Of a stretch of 64,000 nt of DNA, positions 34,001-43,799 are shown in pieces. The translations under genes were made by a program, and so were the position numbers. The DNA is taken from assembly GCF_017562075.2 (NCBI RefSeq), contig NC_054085.1, forward strand, positions 4,182,566 through 4,246,565. The letters are read 5' to 3'. Numbering within the stretch: position 1 is the first letter of the stretch; every line of letters starts with the position of its first letter. Below the pieces are notes generated by a model. It did no database searches. It saw only the letters and a program-made list of their open reading frames with translations, and was not told where the DNA came from. The stretch comes from Anopheles merus (Eukaryota; Arthropoda; Insecta; Diptera; Culicidae).

Positions 34001-35588
34001 TTTTACCTTATTTATTTGTTTTCTTCATATGTGTAATATACTATTATTTTTGCCAGCTCTTTACGTGCTATGAATTAAGATCTGATTTAGAATGGGATTT
34101 CGGCTGCAATAGCATGCAAGGTGTTAATGGGTGTTGTTTCAGTGTATCCTGTATTTTTACGTATAGCTTGGTTAATTGTTGTATTCATTTTTTCCTATTG
34201 CTTTTGTTGCTATTGTTTAAATATGATGAGCCCGTTTCAAATATGCTTCGAATAGTTGACCTGTATACTATTAGTGCTTTTTGTGGGTCTAGATTGTTAT
34301 TTTTTGCGCATAGAATTTTTAAAATGTTTAGTCTATCTATGGCTTTATTCCTCAGGTATTCTATGTGTTTATTAAATTTAAGCTTATTGTCTATTATGGT
34401 GCCGAGGTATTTGCATATGTTCGTTATTTCTATTTGTGTGTTTCGTATGTTGAGGTTGAAGTTTTGGTTTTTATTGTTAAATATCATATATTTAGTTTTA
34501 TCCGTGTTTATGGGGAGGTTTGGTTCTTCTATTTCGTTTATGAATGAATTTAAAGCTGTTTGAAGATTGGTCTTTAGTTCATTTTGGTCCTTTCCTCTGG
34601 CAATTATCACAAAATCATCTGCATATTGTATTAATTTTGTGTTTTCATTTGTTATTTTATTGTGTATATCTGTGGTATATAGATTGAATAGAGTAGAGGC
34701 CATTACATCTCCCTGGAGTAATCCGTTTGTGACTATCATTTTGATCTTTGTGTTACTTTCTATCTCTACTGTTCTATTTTTAAGGAAATTAGTAACCCAT
34801 AGAGTTATTTGGTTTGGTGTGTTAGCGTCTATTAAGTTTTAAATCAGTGTTTTGGTTTTGACTTTGTTATATGCCTTTTCTAAGTCTATAAATATTGCCC
34901 CGGACATGTTATTTTTTCTTTTGTTTTGGTATACTTGATTTGTTAGGTAATTTATGCATTGATTTATTGTTTTGTGTTTTCTAAATCCAAAAGAGGTTTC
35001 TGGTAGAATCTTTCTTCATTCTATGTGCCTATTTAGTTTGAGGAGTACTACAGAGTTTAGAATTTTTGTAGGAGTCGGAATGAGCGCGATTGGTCTGTAA
35101 TTGTTTATATTGTTTGGATCTTTTTCTGGTTTTGGTATGGCTATAATTTTAATTTGTTTTAGATTTGTGTGTGTTTTTCCTTTCATCCACATATTGTTTG
35201 CATCTTTTATGATGATCTTGAGTGTTTCTCCATTTATGCTACGAAGCACTTCGTAAGTTATTTTGTCTATTCCTGGTGCTGTATTTTTCTTGGTTTTTAG
35301 TAATTCCGTCCATATTTCCTTATTAATTAATCACATGTCTATTTGAGTTGCATTGTTTGTATCTGTTCTAAATTTGGATAATTTATTTTTTTCGAAGTTT
35401 AAATCTAAAAAGTCTTTGGCTATTTTATTATCGTTGTGTATAATGTTCGATTCTTTGGTATGATTTTTGTTATTGTTAATATTGTATACTAAGTCCCATA
35501 GTTCTTTGGTATTAGTTTGGGAGTTTATACTATCTAGAGTGTGGTAAAATAGTTCTCTTTTATGTTTTTTTATTTTGTAAATCAGGAT

Positions 35589-35797
35589 TGCCGGTCTCAT
35601 GGTACAGTCGTCAACTCGTACGACTTATGTAATAACATGCCCGTCATGGGTTCAAGCCCCAAATAGACCGTGCCGCCATACGTAGGACTGACTATCCTGC
35701 TATGGGGGGAAATCAATAAGTCACTGAAAGCCAACCCCACAAGTGGGTTGGCAGGCCTAGACCGGCATCGGTTGTTGAGCCAAAGAAGAAGAAGAAG
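35589..35797 (+). mobile_element. SINE200-like tRNA-derived SINE, full length
   Basis: AAATCAGGAT flanks it (35579-35588 and 35798-35807). The head has an A-box-like TGGTACAGTCGTC and a B-box GGGTTCAAGCCCC (35659), so it carries an internal pol III promoter. The body includes GTGCCGCCATACGTAGGACT. The tail is GAGCCAAAGAAGAAGAAG. SINE200 is the name I associate with this Anopheles family; the match is from memory. Confidence 0.85.
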
Positions 35798-36721
35798 AAA
35801 TCAGGATGGCTGTTCTTTTCTTGCATTCCATTGAGTTTTTAATAGTACGTGAATTATTAAAGGATGTTTTGGCAATGTTTCGATTCTTAAAGGCAGTTTT
35901 TTATTCTTCATTCCACCATGCTTTAAGTTTATGTTTTGTTCGGTGAGTATTATTTTTATTGATCTGTTTAATTTTTTTGATGCATTGTTTTATTGTGTTA
36001 ATTTTTGTGTGATCTAGTTCATTTATTTGTTTATATGTTTTATTTTTATTAATAACGAATGTGAGTGCGCAGTTGTTTTTAATTTTTAGAGTAATTTTTA
36101 TTACTTTGTGGTTGCTGCCTCCCATATGATAGTCTGTGATTTGTTTGTTTGTTTCTAGGAATATATGTATTATTATGTATTATTATGTAAGATTATTAGT
36201 TCTGAATTTTCAAATTCTTCAAGAATGATTTCCCCTTTTTTGTCGGTTTTATCATCTCCCCAGTATCTGTGGTGCGCATTGAAGTCGCCCACTATTAAAA
36301 CTTTTCTTATCTTTGGTATTGTGTATTACTTGGGCTATTGTATTTTTTATCTCTATATTGCTTGCCTGTGGTGCTATGTACATTGATATAATAGTCATTT
36401 TTGTTTTGAGTGTTACTATTGCTATGGTTTGAATTGTTTCTACTTGATTTGTGATGTTGTTTTCTTTGTATTTTATTCCTTTTTTTATAAGGATACAACT
36501 TCCTCCATAGCCATCTGACCTATCTGTTTTAATGGTGTTGTACCCTGGTATTTTAATATTCTTTTTTTTATCCATGTCTTTTGTAGGCATATTCCATGGA
36601 TGTCTTGTGTTTGCGTAAGATGTTTAAGTTCTTCTTTGTTTTTTCTCAGTGATTGTATGTTTGCTTGGATAATATTGAAAAGATTTATTTTTCCTGCCCA
36701 AATTTTGTCTATTAAAATTAT

Positions 36722-38040
36722 TCAATATTTGGCGGGGTTAACTCTTCTGCTGCATTTAAGTATCTAGAATTTTCAGTGTCACTTTGGTATACTTCTGATT
36801 CACTCAGATATACCTCTGTGTCACTGAAATTTATTGTTTCGCTTCTTGTTCTCTTTCTTATTGTTTGTTCATTTTCTTGGTAGCTGTTTATTATGTAATT
36901 TTCCTTTTTTGTATTAGTTTCTGTTCTGTTTACAATGTATTTTGTTGTTATGTGATTAGTTTCGTTTTGTTCAATCGATTGGATTGATTTTTGATTCTTT
37001 GGAGTCTATGTCACTTTATTTATAATTATTCTTTTGTAGTTTTGTTCTTCTTCGTTTTCTGGTTCTGGCTGGTTATTAGTTGTTGTGTTGATATGTTCCC
37101 TATTATTTCTAGCTATTGTGTTCGCGAAGGTTTCTTTTAGGTATGTCCTAGGAATAGCAGCCACTGCTTCTCTGCGTATTTTTCGAGCTTCTCTTAGTGT
37201 TATTCTATTTATAGTTTGTATTCTTTTTATTTCATACTCATCTTTAAATATCGGGCACTCTTTGTCTAGGGTAGAGTGGTTGCTTTCACATTCTGCACAT
37301 TTTGGGGGATTGTTACTTGTCTCATGAAAATTTTTGTTGCACTTGACACATTTTTTTCCCTAAAACTTTTTGCTTTAATGTGACCGAGCCGCATGCATTT
37401 CATGCATCTCATTGGTAGAAGCATGTATAATTCCACTTTTTCCTTAAAATATCCTGTGTGTATATCCTTGGGCGGTTTAGTTTTGTCGAATGTTATGATG
37501 GCTGTTCTTGTATTAACAAGTTCTCCATTAAAGTTTTTCCCTTTAAAAATATATACCTCTGACACATGATCGTTGATTAGTCCCTCTTTCAATTCATTTT
37601 CCGTCATAAATTTGAAGGCATCACATCTCACTATGCCCTTGCAAGAATTAAGAGTTTTGTGTTCTTCTACTTTCACTTGTATTTCCATTTTTCTCCAACT
37701 AAGCTTTTATTTTTTATTTTTCTGCATCTTTTCTGTTTTTCACCTTGATGAGAATCTTCCCATCTCTAAGTAATTTAGTTTGCAATGGCGCATTTCCAAT
37801 GGCGTTTTCTGTCGCCTTTGCAAAGAGAAATGGGTTGTATGTGGCTAAACTTTTGCCTTTTGTTACACTTTTCACGATTAAGAAGATTTCTTCCGGCTCA
37901 TATGAATAATTTATAATAATTCGCTCACCTCTGTTATTTTTTTTTCCGTTTTTTTGTTTTACCGGAATCCTCACCAAGGATTCCATAGTAGGATCCGAAA
38001 ATCCTACTCCCTCCGGGGGGGTCCCTCCCATCTTCGTCAC
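36722..38040 (-). pseudogene. I-clade ORF1 (gag-like nucleic-acid-binding protein)
   Basis: The frame 38040-37714 (TKMGGTPPEGVGFSDPTMES, EPEEIFLIVKSVTKGK) continues after an indel as 37688-37266. That part has an RRM-like region and a first knuckle, CMKCMRLGHIKAKS, whose last Cys is Ser. After another frame change it carries CVKCNKNFHE and CAECESNHSTLDKECPIF, the second and third knuckles, and an acidic C-terminus ending near 36722. Three CCHC-like knuckles are typical of I-element ORF1. Confidence 0.75.
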
Positions 38041-38212
38041 TTAGTTGTTCTTTCTTAACACCTTATTTTCTGTATATTTTATATTTTCGAAATATTGGAT
38101 CTGTGTGTAATTTGTGTAGTAATTTAAAGTTTGTGTCTATTTGTGTCACTTCGTATCAAACTCACTGTGTGAAAAAGAGATGATCCTTCAACCACTGTTA
38201 CCGTAGCAATAG

Positions 38213-38446
38213 ACGATGCGCAATCTCAGATTGCGCATATATTTATCTGTCAAACGGGTCGGTTCGATATATTTATCTGTCAAAAAAAAATTATATATCT
38301 CGGACATATAATCTTGAAAATTTATGCGCAATCTTGGCGCAATCTGAAATTGTATGGAAATGACGTTTATAGCTCAGGGTTGGCTACGGGAAATGACATA
38401 TATTTTGATAAAACGAATATATGCGCAATCTGAGATTGCGCATCGT
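38213..38446. mobile_element. MITE with palindromic terminal inverted repeats
   Basis: The 31-bp ends are exact inverted copies starting ACGATGCGCAATCTCAGATT. Each end is itself a palindrome (GCGCAATCT-C-AGATTGCGC), so each can form its own hairpin. A third degenerate copy (ATGCGCAATCTTGGCGCAAT) sits inside near 38322. TTTATCTGTCAAA words repeat at 38250 and 38272. 234 bp, non-coding. The target duplication is unclear. Confidence 0.8.
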
Positions 38447-38535
38447 GTATTAATACGGTTAGAATGAGAATGGCAGCGTCTCAGTATGGAAACGTCAAGC
38501 TGTCATCGGGCTTGCTATAGTGAGATGCTGTCTGA

Positions 38536-38994
38536 TTGTCATTTGGGAAGGTTTGTGAACTTTTTCCCATCGGCCCTGACAGTGTTGATTATGACAGGTG
38601 CATTGCTCCACCGGTTAAACAAAGTAATGTCAATACTACCGAATCTACCATCATGGATCCAGCATCATGTTCAGCTGAGATCCCTTCTGAACTGATTGCT
38701 TCACTCAATCCTGGTATCGTTGTTATTTAAACTGAAAAAAATCAGGCTGCAATACCATGTATCGGAAGGGAACGCATTATGAAATTCAATGAAGGTCTCG
38801 TCGATCTGGAGGAAGACGAAATCATCAAACGGCAATATGAAATCATGTTATTACCGTTCAATTCGCAAAATATGCAAGCTGCCAGCGAACTTATGGAAGA
38901 GGTATACCCAGATACTACAATTCTTAATGAAGAATCAGTATTTGTCGATGAGATACATAATGAATACTGTCTATTCGCGCGCAGAGCAAAGTAA
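38536..38994 (+). pseudogene. Unrecognised coding-like frame with one stop
   Basis: One plus frame is open from 38536 to 38994 except for a TAA at 38728-38730. The product is acidic and non-repetitive (STIMDPASCSAEIPSELIAS; FNEGLVDLEEDEIIKRQYEI; MLLPFNSQNMQAASELMEEV). I do not recognise a family. It could be the gag or other part of a retroelement, or a broken host exon. It lies just outside the I-clade insertion. Confidence 0.35.
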
Positions 38995-40149
38995 AACATC
39001 GCAGAACATACTGCGCGAACCAAATCGTGATAATGTTTCATGTCGAAAAATGAGCATTTCTGAGTTGTTACAAACGCTACGAACCCATCACAGGAGTAAC
39101 ACTCACAGAAACTATAAAAGAAAATATCACCTAGTTTTGACTTCGATCTTCGAGTTTTCGAACATCTAAGAAAGGGCAGGTTAAAAAAGGTTAAATACAC
39201 CGTGCACAGGACAAACGGTCTCTTCAAAAAGTTAGCGAACGATAGACCGTGTTTTTTAAAACTACTAAAATCTAAACTTGTCTTATAATCGGTCGATCCG
39301 TTTTAAATAAAGTAAAGATTTATACGTTAGTGGAAACGGTAGTTAAATCTTGTTCGCCGCCGTCGAGGAGCCAACAGAGTTGCAGTTCAACTGTACTGCA
39401 CTAAGTTGGTAATACAGAATTTAGCCTTTTTTGTTATGCTCTTGGATTGAACTGTTTTTTTTTTTATGATTAATCTTCCTATGTAAAAGATAATCCTCTT
39501 TTTAATATTTTGTCTAAATTCTAAATATTGCAATGACGAATAAATATATAAGAATTAAGCCATGGCTATGTAATCAGACATTCAATATTACAGACCAGAC
39601 TACAACACTTTACCAAACCTTCTTCCTCCGCCGTGTGTAATGTAATATATCATGTAATATGTAACAAAACTTTGATCGATGAATAATTTTAACATTTTGC
39701 TTGGAATAATTATCAAAACATAATGTTAATTGCATTCAACTTTTTTTTTTATACTAACACCACTATAGGAACACAATACCACAATGATAGGAACCATACC
39801 ACCATTAGAGGTACATCAAAGTGGTGAAAGATAAGGGTTTTTTATCCTCAATTTGTGATGTTTTACGGTAAAAAATGATGTTTTTTAAAGATAACATGTA
39901 TTTCAAGAACCTTGTAATGAAATATGCATGTATTTTTCATTTTTACTCATTTAATTAATGAAACCCCCGTTGTACCGCTACAAATTGCACCACTATTGGT
40001 ACATTTACCCTAAACAATTAGAGTATTAAGATAGAATAGTTGATCGTTTATATAATAATTATTTAATTGTAATAATAAATTTAATGAGTTTAATGAATTT
40101 AAAGAATAAGTAAATAATTATTTAATTTTATGAATTTTGTTTATCTGGC
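38995..40149. other. No recognisable gene
   Basis: AT-rich. Runs at 39771-39830 contain repeated ACCACTAT/CACCATTAG phrases (CACCACTAT, ACCACAATG, ACCACCATTAG, then CACCACTATTGG at 39990) suggesting a small decayed repeat. Part may belong to the BEL-Pao 3' flank. Confidence 0.35.
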
Positions 40150-40597
40150 ATTGTAATAATGTTCAATGAATTGGGAATACTTCCGATATTCTTGTATCTT
40201 CTTCTACTCAGCGTAACGTCGACCTATACAGGCTGAACGATAGCTCATAAAATACGTGTGATATTTTTGTGATTTCCAAATAGTATGTTGCCGAGCCGAC
40301 TGTCTGATTGCTACTAACCCTTTTTATATTTTCGTCGTAAACCTGACAGTCCTGCTAACACTAATACTAACGTAATCCTATGTACCCTTTTCCTATAATC
40401 TTAAATTCTATAAGCTTGCAGCCATTTAGGCGCCAACATTCCCGGTCACCAGAAACGAATGTTTTTACTATTCAGTAATGATTGAATTCATTTTCTTATT
40501 CCTTTTTCATTTTTTAAAATTCTTCATCTGAATTCCACTTAATCCCAATTATGGATTTAAATATACGATTCGATAGGCAAATGAGCTATTCTATGAA

Positions 40598-42405
40598 TTG
40601 GCCCACGAATCTTTGCCATTTGCGCATTTCAACGTTACTACTCGTGTAACAACATCTTTTCCTGGGTGTAAATCCACCACTCTTGCCATCGGCCATTTAC
40701 ATACTGCAACATTGTCTTCTTGTAGGATTACTTATCTTCCTGGCTCAATTGATATAGCATTTTTGTTCCACTTGGCTCGCTTCTGCAATGTACTTAAATA
40801 TTCGCGATGCCAACGATTCTAAATGTCTTGCATATGTTTTTGTATCAGTGTCCAATGGTTTAATCTTTTTGTAGGCACATCTGCGATATCTATCTCCGGG
40901 ACCATTTGTAAGTGATTCCCTACCAAAAAATGCCCTGGGGTAAGTGCTTACATATCATTTGGATCTTCTGATATTGCCGTTATTGGTCAAGAATTGAGAC
41001 ATGCTTCTATTTCGGTTAATAGGGTTGATAAATCTTCAAACGTTAAATGCCCTGTACCTAACTGTAAACGAAGTAGCAATCGAAGTAGTCTTTAATATAT
41101 ATAGCAACAATCTTTTCATTTAGTTAGTCGCAAATCAATCATTAACGAGAACGGTCGTATATAAAAGAAAAACTTGTTAAATAAAACCTTCGAAGTTATT
41201 TCACAGAACAGAGTTCCTTTACTAACACGTGCTTTAAATGAAATTTCATAGATTTCATCGCGGCCTCCCACAAACCTCCAAAATGTGGAGTGGTCAGCTG
41301 AGGGTGTAAACTTCCACTTCATGTGTCGTTCGGCGCATCATCCTACAACCTCGTCTTGGTGTGTATCAGAATTTTGTAACTTATACAGTTCGCGCAACTT
41401 ATCGTTCGCACCTCGGAAGTTTGCAACCTCGAATCGACGCAGTGCAGCTAAAAATGCAGAAGAGGTTAGATTTGATACAAGTTCGATATGGACTGCTTTT
41501 GTTACAAAACAAACAAGTATTAAAATATAGCCTTTTGTGGGCACCGCCCGCCGGTGTGTGCCTTTTACCTTTATCGGTCCTGCACAGTCCACACCGCTAA
41601 CTGAGAACGGTCTAGCTTATCTCACCCTCTGCTCCGGAAAATCAGCCATTGACTGCTTAATCAGTTTTGGTCTACAGCGAGTATATTTCACACAGTTGAA
41701 AATTGTACGTTTCGCTACATTGCGCGCTCTCACTATCCAAAACCTTTGCTGCATTGTGTTGATCATCAGTTGAGCCCCAGCATGACGAAGTATGCTATGG
41801 TACTTGTCGGCAATCAACTGTGAAATCCTGTGCCTTCCTGGAATAACAACAGGCTGTTTTTGTTCGTCTTTTATGTCGGCGTTTGACAACCGACCTCGTA
41901 CTCGCACGGCATTATTTTTGTCCAATATTGGTCTAATCGCTCTCATTGGTGATTTTCGCACTACTTGTTGCCTTTGTTCGATACACTCGTATTCAGTTGC
42001 ATAGACTTCATTTTGAACCAATAGAATGATTGTCTTTTCAGCTCGTTTTAGTGTCCTCAACTCAATTTGCGATTGATTCGCTTACGATCGAAGAAACGAT
42101 GACAATACGCGACAATCCTTTTTAGTTTTGTGAATGAGCCTACTCTCTCGCATAGCTTGTTTATAAAACTTTCCTCTTTCACCATACATGTTAATGTCGT
42201 TTTCATTTGTTTCTCTTCTTTCGCTGTCTCACAAGTGTTTCCTGACTCTAAATTTTTAGACCAATGTTCTGGGCCTTTGACAAGCCAATCTGGTCCATGC
42301 CACCAAAGCTTATCCTAAACGACCTTTTCGGGATTTCTACCTTTCGAAACCGCATCTGGAATGTTTTCCAACGACGTGGAGACGATTTTTTGATGGTTTG
42401 ATGGT
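40598..42405 (-). pseudogene. BEL-Pao integrase and RNase H-integrase linker
   Basis: In order on the minus strand: SLENIPDAVSKGRNPEKV and WHGPDWLVKGPEHWS (42240-42390), conserved in the linker of BEL-Pao pol. RVRGRLSNADIKDEQKQPVV and HSILRHAGAQLMINTMQQRF (zinc-binding domain, 41700-41900) follow. DCAGPIKVKGTHRRAVPTKG and YILILVCFVTKAVHIELV (integrase core with first catalytic Asp, 41480-41590) come next. Near the end is SDNATNF-equivalent NFRGANDKLRELY; the second Asp region itself is deleted. The C-terminal DUF5641-like part is KRLNHWTLIQKHMQDI, LQEDNVAVCKWPMARVVDLH and PGKDVVTRVVTLKCANGK (40600-40870). Stops and indels are scattered. Confidence 0.85.
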
Positions 42406-42584
42406 TTTGATGGTTTTGATGGTTAGACGTGGTTTTGATCGCTCCTGCTTATTCCAGTGTTTTAACGCGGCTTGATTAATCGCCCTGTGGCTGGCAAAAT
42501 TTTATCGCTTGTGACTTTTGCACACATCTGCTTTGCGATATCACTCGTTGTGTGCCTGCTTTCCAGTGTAACAGTGTTATCATA

Positions 42585-43799
42585 ATGACTATCTGTGCAA
42601 TTTGCGCTACGGCAATTAATCCAAATGGTGATCCATTACACTTGTCGTGTTCGGGGGTGTGTGGCCGTTTGTTCCATGCTCACTGTGCCGATGTCTCTGA
42701 ATCCACGTTAAGTGAATTGTTGGCAGATTGTGGTCTGTGCTGGCTATCCAAACAATGTGATGCCTTGCGTAAATCGAAAAAGCCTGTATTGTTTCCGGAG
42801 ATTGAGGCCGCCTTGGTCAATTCAATGGATGGCATTTTCTCGTCTCTAGGAAACGCCATTAACTCGATAAGAGCGGATCTGCTTCACCGTCTTAAGCAGG
42901 ATCTATTTAGTGAGAGTGCCTCGTTTGATTCTGCATATGGTAAGAGAGACGCACGGTGCCCTCTCCGAACATCACTACCCCTCGATCTACCATCTCGTCA
43001 CCTCCCTCCGGCTCCCTGGCCGGCAGTGCCTCCTGCGCCTGCAATGCAACAAGGAACGGGATCGGGGAGTACATATGATCCAGTATTTGTGGCTCCAAGG
43101 CCACAGTCATTGTCGTGGATTTTTATGTCGCGCTTCGACACATCTTTAACGGATAAGCATGTCATTACCATGGTTACAAATTGACTTGCGCTTGCTCCAT
43201 CGGACGTTGTGGTGCGTCGTCTCGTAAAACTTGGCGCCAACGTCGAAACGATGTCATTCGTATCATTTAAGGTCGGTGTACCTTCCAGCAAGCGCGAAGA
43301 AGCTCTCTCTCCGGCCACTTGGCCTCCGTCTCTCGTGTTCCGAGAATTCATCGATTACCAAAATCGTCATCTCCCTGTAGTGTCAGTGAACGACACGCTT
43401 ACAGATGAGTCGGCCATAAATATCGATAGTGCAAGCAACACTAACACCGTTAAATCTATCGTCGCCCGATTGGATGCTCCCGTAAACGATCCATCTAACA
43501 TCGGCTCTCTGAGTACACCACGCTTGGCCAGCATGCCTTCTCAGAGTGCTTCTCTGCCTTCGGCTCTCTCTCATCCACTGAGTGACACCTGTTCCGAGCC
43601 TACTTCCGTGCTTCCTGCTCTTCAATCAACCTCGTCGATTCCGTCATCGTCTTCATCGGTGTTCATTCCTGCGAGAACGACTGGATCCTCTCGTAAACCT
43701 TCGGATCGGTCGCCTCCAGACAACCTGCCTGCCCCTGTTAAGCGTACCCGTGGTGATTACGCCAGACAACCGTCGTTGTCAAATGAACCAAATGAATAG
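42585..43799 (+). pseudogene. CR1 ORF1 with N-terminal PHD finger
   Basis: ATG at 42585. Residues 1-60 hold a Cys4-His-Cys3-type PHD finger: CAICATAINPNGDPLHLSC, CGRLFHAHCADV and CGLCWLSKQC. A Pro/Ser-rich linker follows. The frame is lost near 43180 and resumes as 43209-43799 with RLVKLGANVETMSFVSFKVG and WPPSLVFREFIDYQ, a conserved core of insect CR1/Outcast ORF1 proteins. A Ser/Thr/Pro-rich basic tail ends it. One indel or short deletion inactivates it. Known ORF1 proteins of this type bind nucleic acid and act in the LINE RNP. Confidence 0.75.

Larger units (their letters stand above)
32735..36715 (-). pseudogene. I-clade ORF2: endonuclease, reverse transcriptase, RNase H
   Basis: Order on the minus strand. 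The endonuclease region (36715-36200) has KIPGYNTIKTDRSDGYGGSC, a STOP-rich D-F-N area and an N-A-H-H-R-Y-W-G-D stretch. The RT region (35300-34185) has IAIPKPEKDPNNINNYRPIA, GLLQGDVMASTLFNLYTTDI and the catalytic QYADDFVI. The connection is followed by RNase H (33310-32735) with a DGS start, NITIYTDSLTSCYILKKA, VWIPSHVGINGNEVADELAN and a C-terminal C-x-x-C finger (GECETC). GVPQG is changed to GLLQG. Several frameshifts, two insertions and a stop in the endonuclease make it inactive. Confidence 0.8.
32114..38471 (-). mobile_element. Full-length I-clade LINE with 11-bp target duplication
   Basis: GGCAGCGTCTC flanks the unit at 32103-32113 and 38472-38482. The 3' end (left) is a (GAA)n tail reading CCAAAGAAGAAG on the minus strand. 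ORF1 is a gag-like zinc-knuckle protein and ORF2 has endonuclease, RT and RNase H, the I-clade layout. It hosts a MITE (38213-38446) in the 5' UTR, a SINE (35589-35797) in ORF2, and an unassigned insertion (33664-34000). Strongly AT-rich coding, unlike the CR1 and gypsy elements nearby. Confidence 0.8.

Noticed and set aside
35589..35797. tRNA gene at the SINE head
   Set aside because: Only A- and B-box-like pol III elements remain; there is no cloverleaf, and the sequence repeats at several sites with SINE tails.
42998..43351. Minus-strand frames opposite CR1 ORF1
   Set aside because: Antisense shadows of the Ser/Pro-rich ORF1.
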